Positions 12,491-24,324 of a stretch of 64,000 nt of DNA are shown one piece after another. How positions within the stretch are numbered: the first letter of the stretch is position 1; every line of letters begins with the position of its first letter. Source of the DNA: Cercis canadensis (lineage: Eukaryota; Streptophyta; Magnoliopsida; Fabales; Fabaceae). The notes below the pieces were generated by a model. It was given only the letters and a program-made list of their open reading frames with translations, made no database searches and was not told where the DNA came from. The position numbers were made by a program, and so were the translations under genes. The stretch covers positions 62,001 to 126,000 of the forward strand of contig QAOA01007732.1 of assembly GCA_003255065.1 (NCBI GenBank), in the 5' to 3' direction.

Positions 12491-14624
12491 AATATATAGA
12501 CTTGTGTATCTTTTGACACTTGTCAAAAACTCGGACAATCATGACATGACAATACATTAGTGGCCTTCTCAAGTACAAATTAAAATATTTATGAGGGTAT
12601 TTTTCTTATTCCACCCAATGTCAACCAGAAAAAAAAGGGTATCATCATGGGTTTCATAATCAATCTCATTCTTCACGCTGATGAAATCTTGCACCAAACT
12701 TCCAAAAGTTTATGTACAATGAAATTCATTCATTTTCCGTTAGTTGAATCATTTGTCTGTTTGATTTTCATTACTTTTCCTTCAGAAATAATATATAGCG
12801 TTATTGTTCTCCATCTTTTCCCGCTCAGAAGTCCTATCCAGCTTTTCTGTCTTGTTTTATGCCCCAACTGAAATCGACTTTGTTATTTTGCTTAATTTCT
12901 ATGTCCACGAATTATTTGTATGTAAGAATCTAAGGTGTTAAATGTTATTACAACAAAAAGGAAGGTACCATTTCATACCCTTTTTTTTTAAAAAAAAAAA
13001 AAGAAGAAGAAGAAAGGTATCATTTTTTCAGTTTCCTTTTACTTTAAAGTGATGTGACTCGAGTGTAAAAAATGGATATTGATTCATAAAGTTTGTTTGG
13101 GGTTACTCACAACCCTTCATCAAATTCTTTGAGGAGGAACTCAAGAACTGCTTCTTTTCGAATTGATATTTAAAATGTTGTTGGGAACAAAATCAAACAT
13201 GCATTTAAGCAATTCTCATGTAGACATGCAAGAGAGAGAGCCAAAGAAGGAGAGTGAGAGTCCTAGCATAAATCTGCACAATTTTAGTTCTTAATAGCCG
13301 CCCATCTTTTAAAGTTCTCTCTGCCTTGCCCTTGGCGTCATCATCACCTTCTCTCACCCAAATCTCTGGCATGTTTATTGGTATGAATTTGACACTTGAC
13401 TACTAAGTGAACTACAGCGTTGTTGCTTGTGCATAAGATTCTGCACTAGTATTTGTTAAACAAATAAATCTAATGGAAGATAACAATTTTTGAGAGCGAC
13501 TACTTCTGCAATCTTTTAAACTTTAACCATGAAGTGAACGGGGGATACCACCCACCCACAACAAATCATAGACAACATTAGAATGCAAGAATTGAAATAG
13601 AGAGAAAGACAGAGATAAATAGTGAGATGTGCAGTAGCACTTAATTATTAATAAGTGATAGATTACAAAAATGAACAACAATCTTCAATTCATGGTCTTA
13701 ACATAATTATCTTCTACAGAAGACACGCCCTTTCATAGGATAACAAAATCATAAGATTGATGTGTGTTCGTGAAGATAATTTGAGACTTCCTAGTTGTGG
13801 AGTAGGTACAACTCACATCTTTTACTAATGTTGTGTTATCAAGTCAAATTATGTATAATTATGGTTGAGAGTTCTTCTTCTCCATTGATTTTTTTTATCA
13901 ACTTTGAAGGACAAGTGGATGCTTGTAACTCGTACTAACCCACACTGTTATCAATATCAACCATTTCGGCAGGCTCAACCAAAATTTAATTATGCCCTCA
14001 AACCACTGCTTCATGCTCTACCTCCACTTTTTTTTTTTTTTTTTTTTNTTTTTTTTTTTTTTTTTTTTTTCATTTATATGCTTAGTCAAGGTCAACACTC
14101 AATGGTGCTTTTTTCTAGCGAGTTTAATTAATATACTTAAATTTTCTAAATCAAACGGTACCTCATCCCTGTTGTTTTCACTTGAATTATGGGTACTCTG
14201 AAATAGGAATAGAGGCAGTGGTGCAGTACACGTTGAAAAATAAGACAAACATGGCGCTAAAAGAAGCTGAGTCAAAATTAAAGAAAGACCCATCCCCATT
14301 TAATAAAGCAGTTAAACCAACTGTTCCCCAATTTTAATTCCAAGTCATATCCCCATTTCTGCACTAGAGACAGTTACCTAATTCACTGAGTGAACCATCT
14401 CAACTTCCTCCTAGATTTATACCCACTCCAACCACCAGGGAGAGGTGCCTCGCCTCTTTTTTTATATAATATAAATAAGTCCTTCTAAGGAAGGCCAAAG
14501 ATATGGCATTATCAATATTATGGTAAGAGGCATCTTTTATTTGAACATAATCTTAAGCAAAACCTTGGAGAAGCTGATAGTGAAGAAGCAAATTAAGGTG
14601 CATAAATTGTTGAAAAAGTTAGCC
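12491..14624. other. Intergenic DNA between URH1 and the LysM gene
   Basis: No gene was recognised. It holds the likely URH1 3' UTR (to roughly 12.9 kb), a short T8/A13 foldback at 12981-13001 followed by (GAA)n, and a long poly-T run interrupted by one N at 14048. A TATA-like stretch for the LysM gene lies at 14463-14477. Confidence 0.55.
14463..14477 (+). promoter_or_regulatory. TATA box of the LysM gene
   Basis: TATATAATATAAATA lies 148-162 bases before the favoured start codon at 14625. A start of transcription about 30 bases downstream would leave a 5' leader of about 120 bases, which includes the upstream in-frame ATG at 14520. Confidence 0.45.
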
Positions 14625-14939
14625 ATGGTTTGTGGGTGCTCTTCAACTGCAATGGCGGAGAGGATATCTTGGTACTGTGCTCTGTTTCTGGCATTAATGC
14701 TGGTTTTGAGCTGCTGCGAGTCAAGCACAGGTGAGTTCACGGTTCAGATGTTGCAACCAAAGGATGTCAACAAGCCTTGTGATGAGATATACGTGGTTCG
14801 TGAAGGGGAAACTCTGCAAACAATCAGTGAAAAATGTGGGGATCCTTATATTGTTGAAGAGAATCCACACATTCATGACCCAGATGATGTCTTCCCTGGC
14901 CTCGTTATCAAGATTAACCCTTTCACACATCTTAGATGA
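14625..14939 (+). CDS. Small secreted single-LysM domain protein
   Basis: An intronless frame of 104 residues. The N terminus is a hydrophobic signal sequence (around WYCALFLALMLVLSCCESS), predicting secretion to the apoplast. It is followed by one LysM domain from about CDEIYVVREGETLQTISEKC through DPYIVEENP to DVFPGLVIKINPF. LysM domains bind N-acetylglucosamine polymers such as chitin. These short plant proteins have no kinase or GPI segment and their role is not established. I chose ATG 14625 (good context, GCCATGG). ATG 14652 would give a tighter signal peptide, and the in-frame ATG at 14520 would add a charged 35-residue extension ahead of the signal sequence, so it is unlikely. The domain has paired cysteines, at CDE and KCGD, that could form a disulfide. 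Confidence 0.85.
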   Translation: MVCGCSSTAMAERISWYCALFLALMLVLSCCESSTGEFTVQMLQPKDVNKPCDEIYVVREGETLQTISEKCGDPYIVEENPHIHDPDDVFPGLVIKINPFTHLR

Positions 14940-14989
14940 GAGTTTCAAGTTTTTAGGGTGAGATATTGAAACACAAAAATGCTCTCGTC

Positions 14990-15019
14990 TGTGTACTGTG
15001 TACTGTGTACTGTGTACTG
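14990..15019 (+). repeat. Seven-base tandem repeat in the LysM gene 3' region
   Basis: A little over four perfect copies of CTGTGTA lie about 50 bases after the stop codon, probably within the 3' UTR. Confidence 0.85.
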
Positions 15020-15122
15020 AATCATAAATTCCATGTATCTTGTTTTTTATTTTTATCATAAATAACAATAGCTATGATAATATTAAATATTGTCTTATGT
15101 TCTACATATTTTTTTTTTAAAA

Positions 15123-15385
15123 NNNNNNNNNNNNNNNNNNNNNNNNNNNNNNNNNNNNNNNNNNNNNNNNNNNNNNNNNNNNNNNNNNNNNNNNNNNNNN
15201 NNNNNNNNNNNNNNNNNNNNNNNNNNNNNNNNNNNNNNNNNNNNNNNNNNNNNNNNNNNNNNNNNNNNNNNNNNNNNNNNNNNNNNNNNNNNNNNNNNNN
15301 NNNNNNNNNNNNNNNNNNNNNNNNNNNNNNNNNNNNNNNNNNNNNNNNNNNNNNNNNNNNNNNNNNNNNNNNNNNNNNNNNNNNN
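15123..15385. other. Assembly gap (263 Ns)
   Basis: An unresolved run between poly-T/poly-A sequence on the left and poly-A plus a short-repeat array on the right. The missing DNA is probably repetitive. Confidence 0.99.
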
Positions 15386-15409
15386 AAAAAAAAAAAAAAA
15401 ATTTGCATG

Positions 15410-15560
15410 CCAAAATTCGGCTCCTTAAAGGAGGAGGGAGCCAAAATTCGGCTCCCTACTATCCCAAAATTCGACTCCCACATTGAAAATTAAAAAAAAA
15501 AAAAAATTGACATGCCAAAATTCGGCTCCTTAAAGGAGCCTCAAACGAAAATTCGACTCC
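15410..15560. repeat. Array of a 15-bp CCAAAATTCGGCTCC motif
   Basis: Five copies of the motif CCAAAATTCG[G/A]CTCC occur at 15410, 15441, 15464, 15515 and 15546 (the last begins CG). Two are followed by TTAAAGGAG, so GGCTCC...GGAGCC can form a hairpin. The array starts right after the 263-N gap and probably continues into it. It may be the terminal or subterminal part of a transposon. The motif is absent from the rest of the window. Confidence 0.7.
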
Positions 15561-16030
15561 TCATTACGATTCAAAATGCGACACTGAAGAGAAAAAGTAA
15601 AAAAAAAAACTACCGTAGTTGTGGAAATAGTTTGAAATGTGCCTTATATGTGTAATTAGTTTGCAGATATACATTATTCAGAAGAATCACTCGAGAATTA
15701 AGTCATGTTGTTCAACTTCACGTGAAAAACATGTCTTTTAACATGCCCTTTACTTTTCTCAAATTTTGTATATATATAATCATTCTAGAAAGTCGTCAAA
15801 AAGCATGATTTTATGGATGCTTAATTAACTTAACTATTGAGGTGTAGTAGCATACATGGATCATTGGAGGCTCCGAATCCACTTCTAGACAATGTTTGTA
15901 TACTAATTGTGTTATGTGTCCTTGTAACATCAAAATTCCATATAAATGATTCATTTCTAGTTTTTGGAAGTGGAAGTATTATCTATCATTATTTGTTTAT
16001 CTTAATTTAGCCTTTTTTTTTTTTTTTNNN

Positions 16031-16735
16031 GGGGTCATTTGATAGACGAATTTTTTTTTTTTTTTGTTCTTGAGAATCATGTTTCTTGAAAAAGATGATT
16101 CTAAAAAATATTACTAATGAGCTTGATTGATCTTAAACATTCATGGGAATGTTAGACAATGTTTTCTAAAAATTTTCTAATCCTATGTTTGATTCTAATA
16201 CAACTTTTCTAGAAATCTTAGCATTTTTTCCACAAACACCCCTATTTATTTTAAGTCAAAGAAAATAATTAAATTACTTCTTATAATTAATGAATATTTA
16301 TTTAAAATGATTTCTTATTTAAAATTAAGAATAAGTAAAAAGTAGCACTAGGAACTAGTAAAAATAAAATATAAAATAAGGTATAAACAAAAATAAAATA
16401 ATTTTGGTATTATTACGATTATGCCATTAATAAATGATATATTTAATTTTTGATGTCTAAAAAACTTTTTAATGGCATGGGAATCTAAGATTCCCACCAC
16501 TTCATGGAAAAGTTTTGGTGAAAAATTTGTCTAAAAATTATTCTTGAGAATTTTACTTTTCTTGTGAATATTTTTTTGAAATATTGTACCAAACATAAAA
16601 ATATTAATTTTTTAAGTTAAAATTCTCAAGAAACTAANTTTTTGAAATATTGTACCAAACATAAAAATATTAATTTTTCAAGTTAAAATTCTCAAGAAAC
16701 TACAAAAAAAAAATTCGTCTAACAAATACGTCTAA
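16031..16735. mobile_element. Non-autonomous TIR element (MITE-like)
   Basis: The left end, CATTTGATAGACGAATTTTT, is matched by the complement of the right end, TATTTGTTAGACGAATTTTT. Further in, TTCTTGAGAAT occurs near both ends in opposite orientation. There is no coding capacity. An NNN precedes the left end (16028-16030), so the target-site duplication cannot be read. The element contains a 66-bp direct repeat joined at an N (16638), which may be an assembly artefact. The family is uncertain, possibly hAT-like. Confidence 0.6.
16573..16704 (+). repeat. 66-bp direct repeat joined at a single N
   Basis: 16573-16637 and 16639-16702 are nearly identical, with one clear difference (TTTTTTAAG versus TTTTTCAAG). 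N 16638 sits exactly at the junction. This is the pattern left when two overlapping contigs are joined without merging. Confidence 0.75.
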
Positions 16736-17018
16736 ATTAGGGGAATATAACTATACGTGCTTTGATTTGTTGCCAGAAGATATGGTTACCTTCTCAATAG
16801 AAGCTTAACATCGTGCAATTATGCTTTGATTTGTTGCCACGATTTTGAGTAAGTCTAATTTTAAATTTATGCTCATTTCTTAGGCTATTGTATGATCTTA
16901 AATTAATAGTCGTGAAAAATGATGAGAACAAAATTATTCTAACTGAATGTATTTGTTTTTTTTTTTTTTGGGGGTGGGGCGTGGCTGCGGAGGGGAGAAG
17001 GAAAAACGAGGCCTAAGA

Positions 17019-17092
17019 TGGGCCTGGTTATCTTGTCCCTAGCTTTCTAAAAATAATGGGCCGGACTTCAATGAGCCCTCATTTAAGGCCCA
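17019..17092 (+). promoter_or_regulatory. TGGGCC/GGCCCA cluster upstream of GDSL gene 1
   Basis: TGGGCC at 17019 and 17057 and GGCCCA at 17087 form a site II-like cluster about 500-570 bases before the start codon. The third GDSL gene has a similar cluster at a shorter distance. Confidence 0.4.
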
Positions 17093-17456
17093 GTCTACAT
17101 TGGAGATGAAGCCCAATCCCTAGAGATGAATAAGACTCTATTTCTATTGGAACGAAAGGGCGAGACTATCTTACTCTTACCCCACGATATTTTCTTACAC
17201 TATTGTAGTTTTATGTTGTATTAATTTAACATAATTGATATAACTTAAATTTTATAAATTCACTTAAATTATTTTAGCATAATACAAATATTAATTCTGT
17301 AAAATTTAAGTCATGTTAATTGTATTAAAATGATATAATATATAAATAACTAAATATGTGACTTATTTCACATTTGGGGTATAGAAAGAAAAGCCTCGTA
17401 GATCCGTATTTTCTACCTTGAGCCCATTAATAGGGAAATTAACGAATTAAACCACA

Positions 17457-17479
17457 TTCAGCGGTTGACGGTGATGTCA
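17457..17479 (+). promoter_or_regulatory. Promoter module shared by GDSL genes 1 and 3
   Basis: TTCAGCGGTTGACG is followed at once by GTGATGTCA. The same two blocks precede the third GDSL gene (24118-24131 and 24151-24159), there separated by 19 bases with a G-box. TTGAC is a W-box core and TGATGTCA resembles a bZIP site. Function is inferred. Confidence 0.45.
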
Positions 17480-17590
17480 TGCATTATCTTTAAGTTTCTG
17501 ATTCATGATTGGGAGACATTAATGGGTGATATGTTTTAGTTCCCTCCGTCAATCTCTCCACAGCATATCACAGTGAGAGTGGTGAATCTG

Positions 17591-19447
17591 ATGGGGTTGG
17601 ATTCCCTCTCGTCTCTTTTCCTAATTCTACTTCTCTCAGCGTCAGGTATCTATTTATTTATTTATTCATTCATAGCTAGCTAGCTCTAATGGTTCATTCA
17701 TTGTGATTTTATTATATTATTATTATATAGGAGAAAGGGAGTGCAAAGCTGAAGCAAGTTATGTGCTGGATTATGGTCCAAGGAAGCTGTTCGTTTTTGG
17801 GGACTCGTATGTTGATACTGGCAACAGTAGGAAAGGTGCATCTAGCGCCTGGAAACACCCTTATGGAATAACCTTTCCCGGGAAACCTGCCGGTAGATTC
17901 TCCGATGGCCGAGTTCTCACCGACTTTATCGGTAATTAATCAATAACCTTTCACTATTCACCCTCCCTCCCTCTAATGCTCTCTATTATTAATTTATTTA
18001 AGATCTTGCTATCTTTAGCTTTCAATCTCGGGAAAAAATGTTGGCTATTGGGCCTTGCCCACATTGGCCATTTTCCTTTGTCGGTATCTGAGTTGCGTGC
18101 TTCTCTTTTGCTAGTATAGTGACGTTAGGCATTGCATTATTCTATTTTAATGCTTGGTTTCCCTAATAAACGCCTGTATGCATAAATGAAATGTATTTCA
18201 AGATTGTATGTAAATTGGGAAACCCAAAAAAAAGGCATTTTAAATATTAATGATGGTAGTTCTCGTTTATGATTTATGAAAACTATCTTATCCAAGCAAA
18301 TAGATAAGAAAATTGTAGCTGCCAATTAAAAGATAAATTATATTGCAAATAAACCTATTAATTAATTGTCTTCATTTGCGTTCTCATCTCATGTAGTAAC
18401 TAATCACTTAATTAAGAAATGCAGCTAAGTATTTGGGAGTGAAGTCACCGGTTCCATACAGGCTGAGGAAAGTGATGCCACAAGATTTGAAATATGGGAT
18501 GAACTTTGCATTTGGTGGGACCGGGGTTTTGGATACGGCGGTTGTGGACCCAAACATGACCACCCAAATTGATTTCTTGCAACAACTAATCAAAGACAAA
18601 GTATACACCACATCAGACCTCAACAATTCAGTGGCTCTCGTCTCTGTCGCCGGAAACGACTACGGTCATTACCTGAACACAAACGGCTCTGACCAGGTAA
18701 ATATTTATTCACTCAGACAAAGAGTAGTAAGTAATCCTCTAGTAATAAAATATCTTTGCCTTCAGACCTTGGCTTTGTGTCAACTTAAATTAAATAAACA
18801 ATAGTGTTGTGGTTTTGGTCATTTCTTGTTTATGATTGATTGCTTTGATCTTACTAAAACCTTTTTTTTGTCATCGAATGTAACAGGGTATCCCCTCCTT
18901 TATTGTTTCAGTGGTGAACCAAATGACTAGCGATGTAAAACGCATCCATAGGTTGGGAGTGAAAAAAATTGGTGTGAATAATCTAGAGCCCCTGGGGTGC
19001 CTTCCAGTGAATGCAGCACCATTTTCATTCCAAGAGTGCAATAGTTCAATGAACACTCTCATGGCTCTTCATAACATCCTCTTATACCAAGCTGTGATCA
19101 AATTGAACCAAGAAACCCAAGACAAGTCCACTTTCATTGTTCTTGACCTTTATGATAGCTTCATGTCAATACTAAACCACCCGTCCAACCACAATATCCA
19201 GAACCAGTTTAAGCCATGCTGTGTTGGCGTCAGCAGTGAATATTCTTGTGGGAGCATAGACAATAACAAGGTCAAGAAATACACTGTTTGTGATAATCCG
19301 GAAACAGCTTTCTTTTGGGACTGGGTGCACCCAACGGAGGCAGGATGGCATGCCATTTATAATCAGTTGCAAACTACCATCGCTTTTCGACAACTTCATT
19401 ATCAGCAGGACGGTGAGATTTTTCTCAAAACATATTCTTCTGCATAA
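17591..19447 (+). CDS. GDSL/SGNH esterase-lipase, tandem copy 1
   Basis: A predicted secreted serine esterase of the plant GDSL family, subgroup of At5g03610/At2g36325. Natural substrates of this subgroup are not established. Four exons join in frame: 17591-17645, 17731-17931, 18425-18696, 18887-19447, giving 362 residues. An N-terminal hydrophobic signal peptide (about residues 1-24) is encoded mainly by exon 1. Block I reads FGDSYVDTGN with the catalytic Ser at residue 44; the usual Leu after Ser is Tyr. The oxyanion Gly lies in MNFAFGGTG and the oxyanion Asn in SVAGNDY. The catalytic Asp/His pair is in FFWDWVHPTEAGWHA (D321, H324). Compared with copies 2 and 3 it has about 16 extra C-terminal residues after the conserved QLH (ending YSSA). 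Exon phases are identical in all three copies, showing tandem duplication. Confidence 0.93.
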
Positions 19448-20464
19448 ACCAAAACAAAACCTTATATGTAGTCTCTATTCACACAGAAATAGACTGTAAG
19501 TGATCCTCGCTGTAATTCTTATCATGTTTAATTTATGTTCTTTCTTCGCATCATATAATAATATCCATCAATTATAATTATATTTATTTCATAAACGACT
19601 TACTATTCAGCTGATCTATTTTGACCTTTAAATGCTAATTCGTTATATATTAATGTATCATATAACTTTTTTGCTTTTCAAAAGAGTGTTAAATATAATT
19701 ATTTGTAAACATTCTCTTAATTAACAGCTTACTTTCTAAAACTCACGTGACAGAAACCGTCCAACTTTTAGTTTTTTAAACAAAAAGTTATTCCATGAGG
19801 ACCATGGCCCCAAAAAAAACACGAAAAGCTATTCTTAAACATTGACTTATCCCTAATTAGAATTCTGCCTATATTCAGATTGACTATCCATTCTCCACCG
19901 CCTTTCTAGTTATTAAACTTGTTCATCGAAACTAATTAAATACACATATTACATGTAATAGAATTTCAGTTAAATAAAGAACAAGTAATATTATGTTAAA
20001 TATGTAATTTTGTAAAGTAAACAAAGAGGCATTTTCATTTTTGGCCAGGGATGCCTGGATTATATTGAAGCACAAAGGAAAGCTTGCCATCATATAAGTT
20101 AAATGAGGAGGCTCAACCACCCATCATTCCGCGCCACAAAATATTATTCTTTGGTCAATGTGTATTCTGAACTTGGTCCAATTAAGCCTCCAAGGAGATA
20201 TATATATATCACTACTATTACATCTAAATTTCAAGCTGACGCGTGACCTTTCCGCCCCCATTCCGTGACCTCAAAAACACAAAGAGAAATCAAACCGCAC
20301 CAATTCACAAGAGCAGTTGAAGAGCCAATTCATTCACTATAAGAGCTGCTAAAGTCTTTATAGCTCCATCATTCTATTCTGTATACTAGCTCGATCCCCT
20401 CTTCCATCCCACCACCACAAATACTCGTTATTGTTCCCTCAACTTCAAAAGCTTTTCCTTTACC
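19448..20464. other. Spacer between GDSL genes 1 and 2
   Basis: AT-rich with no coding region recognised. The last 250 bases are the promoter and leader of gene 2 and contain GCTGACGCGTGACC (20236-20249), which resembles only part of the module found upstream of genes 1 and 3. Confidence 0.5.
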
Positions 20465-23033
20465 ATGGACTCACATAGGAAGCTAGTTCCATTCCTCCTC
20501 CTTTTCCCAATTCTACTTGTCTCATCAGGTAGCAAACACCACCAACAAAAAAAGACTAGATTTGATAAATTTTCAGTTCATTTTGTATTCATGATTTTAT
20601 TCTTATGCGCAAGTTTGCTTGGCTTATATATGAAAACCTTAAAACTAGTGAAAGAAAAGGTGAAAGTAACTCTTACGGTTGTCATTTTATTGTAGGAGCC
20701 GAAGCTCGTCAGCTGCTTAGTTTTCGTGCAACGAAGCTGTTTGTTTTTGGGGACTCATATGTTGACACAGGCAACACCATGAAAGTTGGTTCTAGTGCTT
20801 GGAAAGACCCATATGGAGAAAGCTTTCCCGGCAAACCCGCTGGTCGATTCTCCGATGGCCGAGTCCTCACTGACTATATCGGTATCTGCCTTAATTTCAC
20901 CTTTATTTAGCTTTCTTTTCAAAACATGTTAATTGGGCTTTGCATGGTTATAATCAAGTTATTGTTTTAGATTCTAATGTACGTACCAAACCATGCGTTT
21001 CTCATTAATGGAAAATTTTAGCAGCTAAACAAATTAAATAAAACAGAATCATAATGCAAATAAGCTCTTAATTATATATGTAATTAATTGTTGGAAATGA
21101 ATACATGCATGCATGCAGCTAAGTATTTGCGAGTGAAGTCGCCGGTCCCTTACCAATTGAGGGAATCAATAGCAGAGCATGTGAAATATGGGATGAACTT
21201 TGCCTTTGGTGGTACTGGTGTTTTCAATACGTCGTCTACAAACCCAAACATGACTATCCAACTCGATTTCTTCCAACAGCTTATCAAAAACAAGGTCTAC
21301 AATGAAAATGACCTCAGCGACTCAGTGGCCCTCGTATCTGTGGCTGGAAATGACTACAGTTATTACTTGCAAACAAATGGTTCTATTCAGGTAAATTACA
21401 TCTATACTACTATATTCTATATAAAGAATTAATTATATATATTATTCGTAAATAATCTACAAGTAGGTTTTCTTTTGGATTGCAGAAAAAAGTCATTTTC
21501 AAATATAATATTATAATCTAAAAAGATCGCTCAATTCTATCATGTTGTCTATATAGTGAAATATGGCTCTTCCATGATTGTTCTTTTTTATAGTTAAATG
21601 TCATAATATAGATTATAAAAATTAACACTAGAGGTCAAATTAATTAATAATAAATCCAAAATTTCTATCTTGTAGATGACAATGATTAAGACTTTAAACT
21701 TTTAATTAAAACACGCTTATCCTTGTTTTATTTTTTTTAGTCCATTAAAAATAAATTATCTGTTCTCTTTCATAATCTCATTCCACCCAATCCTAATAAA
21801 ATTTGAACACAAGACCTTCACAATAAATTACCAAATATTCAATCAGTAAGCTATCTCCTTAGATACACTTATCCTTATTTATATCTTGATATCTTGCCTC
21901 ATATTTTCATTATTGTATGGTTTCTAAATTGTGGGCCGCCCGGTAGCTGTTAGGTATATCCTCTAAGTCAGAATCCTTGTCTACTTTCTGGAACAAATGA
22001 GTGAGGTTAACAACTTAGACCTAAAAGTATATATTAATAGAAGGGACGAGAACCTTCAGCAGATTACACACGTTTGGCTCCACTAAGTGGTCGTACGAAC
22101 TGTTCATGGCCCAATTACCCAGGATGCTACAAAAACTTCAAATTAATTAAGACTTTTCATTAACCTCTCCCCCAAGTATCAAACAAAATTCATATAATTA
22201 ACTTAATTAGCAATCAATCACGTAATATCGTTTATTAAATTAACTTACTATTAAAATCCTCACGAAAAATCATGTTAGCCATCGTTCTCATACTTGCTAC
22301 CTAATATTCCCAACTGTGCATTTTTCTATTCTCCACATGTTTGTGAATTTTTTTTTTTGGTGAGAATGTTGTGAAATATTTGAAAAATAACATTTCGGGT
22401 ACAAATTGTAGACTTTCATTTCTTACCTTTGTGGTTTTAGTGAATTTTTTGTTTTGTTACATATGATCATATATAATACTGTTTTGATCTTCTTACTGAA
22501 GTCTTTGTCTTTCTGATTGAATGCATTAGGGTTTCCCGTCGTTCATTACTTCAGTGGTTAATCAGACGACTAGGAATCTTATACGCATCTATGAGGTGGG
22601 AATGAAGAAAATTGTTGTGAGTGGTCTGCAGCCTCTGGGGTGCCTTCCTCAGAATACATTCACATCTTCATTTCAACAGTGCAATAGTACCTTTAACACC
22701 CTTGTGGATATTCATAACAGCCTCTTGAGCCAAGCGGTGGCCAAATTGAACCAACAAACCAAAGACAATTCCACTTTCATTGTTCTTGACCTTTATGACT
22801 CCTTCATGTCAGTATTGAACGACACGTCGAGCCATAAGTTGAAGCCATGTTGTGTGGGTGTAAGCAGTGAGTTCTCGTGTGGAAGCGTAGACGACAACAA
22901 CGTGAAGAAATATAATGTTTGTGATGTTCCCAAATCAGCTTTCTTTTGGGATCTTCTGCACCCAACGCAGGCAGGGTGGCATGCCGTTTATAACAAGTTG
23001 CGAAAAACAAGTGCTCTTCAACAGCTTCATTAA
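20465..23033 (+). CDS. GDSL/SGNH esterase-lipase, tandem copy 2
   Basis: Four exons join in frame: 20465-20528, 20696-20881, 21119-21390, 22530-23033, giving 341 residues. The signal peptide lies in residues 1-24 (leucine-rich VPFLLLFPILLVSS). Block I is FGDSYVDTGN with Ser42, the Gly block is MNFAFGGTG, the Asn block is SVAGNDYSYY, and the Asp/His block is FFWDLLHPTQAGWHA (D315, H318). Intron 3 is much longer (1139 bases) than in copy 1. Relative to copies 1 and 3 it lacks a few residues in the loop after LNDTSSHKLKPCC, where the others carry a HNIQNQF insertion. All catalytic residues are kept, so it is likely active. The substrate is unknown. Confidence 0.93.
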
Positions 23034-24324
23034 CTCAGCAACTGCATGTTAATTGTTTGGTCTTTTATTTTTTGATAATATATATATCGCTGCCTTTTCA
23101 TTTATTAAATTGTTAATCCTTGTAAGTTGCTTTTAATTTATTTGTAATAATTCCAAGCGGTTTCAGTTTGTTTCTCTATAAGTGCAATATGCAATGTTCT
23201 TTAGTCTTGAAAATCTGAGTTCAGTGTGTGATTTCAATTTGGGAATGACACATCACACATGTTAATAAATTTCTCTTCACACAGGAATAACGGACAATAA
23301 TGATGACCTTATTTTGAAAGAGCTGATACTTGTTGACTTCTTGAACCCCAACATGACATAATTGTTGGTAATTGAGTGTGATACGTCACTATTTAACAGC
23401 ACAAATCAAAATTTTCGTTACTCATTTAGATGACAGTTAGACAAAAAAATTTAATTGAACTCAAAGACAAAGCTAAAAATGAATTCAAAAGTGAGGGACC
23501 AAAACAGTATTTTAGTCTACGAATCATTTGTAATTGCAAATCACGATGCCACAATACAGACCTTTTAATTCACAGTGCTTGATCCCTTCATCCTTAAAAT
23601 GATGACTAACTTCACCCACTAGTCACATCTTAGGTTAATTTATTTAATGTAACACAGTACACATTTTAGGTTGTTAGATTTTTTTTTTTGGCGTCATTTA
23701 ATTCTCAATGTTAATTAAAAATATTATGGGATTCGAAGTTTAATATTAAGGAAAATAACTTAATTTTTATAAATATTATTGAATTATAATGATTTTATCG
23801 TAAGGACAATGAACTACTTTTTTAAATTTTTTTTACTTGAGCTGAACATTAAGAAATAAGATATTTAGACTAAAAAACGATGTGAAAAGGATTTTAAAAA
23901 ATTATACTATAAACTCCAGATGTTTAGACTAAAAAAATGTACAAAAAAGTGAAAAACGGGTCGCTTACTTCAACCAAACATAACTTGGGAGATAAAGGCC
24001 GGGCTGTCCAAGACTTGGGCCATATTTGTAACCTGAAGCCCAAGTATTTGGGCCACCATTTAACCCGATCTACATATTTGCAAGCCCAAGCCCAAGGAGG
24101 AATCAAATGAAAGCACGTTCAGCGGTGGACGCAGCGAAGGTCACCCACGTGTGATGTCACTATCGCTTTCTCCTTCACTATAAAAACTAAAAAGCCATTA
24201 CTGTCTCTAGCTCCCTCACTCTTTCCACTTTCCATCCTAACATCCTTCTCTCTTCTCTTCTCTTCTCTTTCTAAGGTTTTCTTAATTCCCTCAAACCTTT
24301 AATTCCTTCACTTCAAACTCAGTC
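23034..24324. other. Spacer between GDSL genes 2 and 3
   Basis: It holds the 3' UTR of gene 2 and AT-rich spacer with no gene. From 24.0 kb it is the promoter of gene 3: TGGGCC sites at 24016 and 24049, the shared module at 24118-24159, TATAAAA at 24179 and a CTTCT-rich leader at 24245-24275. Confidence 0.55.
24118..24185 (+). promoter_or_regulatory. GDSL gene 3 promoter: shared module, G-box and TATA box
   Basis: TTCAGCGGTGGACG (24118-24131), a CACGTG G-box (24146-24151), GTGATGTCA (24151-24159) and TATAAAA (24179-24185) occur in this order. The start codon follows about 140 bases after the TATA box. The first and third blocks match the promoter of gene 1, whereas the G-box interval is present only here. 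G-boxes are bound by bHLH and bZIP factors. Confidence 0.55.

Larger units (their letters stand above)
15561..17590. other. Intergenic DNA with a MITE and the first GDSL promoter
   Basis: No coding region was recognised. It holds the TIR element at 16031-16735, AT-rich spacer, and from about 17.0 kb the promoter of the first GDSL gene with TGGGCC motifs and a shared module, listed separately. Confidence 0.55.

Noticed and set aside
14520..14624. N-terminal extension of the LysM protein from the upstream in-frame ATG
   Set aside because: It would place a charged, non-cleavable segment before the signal peptide. The ATG at 14625 gives a normal secreted protein.
15022..15493. Long open frames across the 263-N gap
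   Set aside because: They exist only because Ns are read as open; no real sequence supports them.
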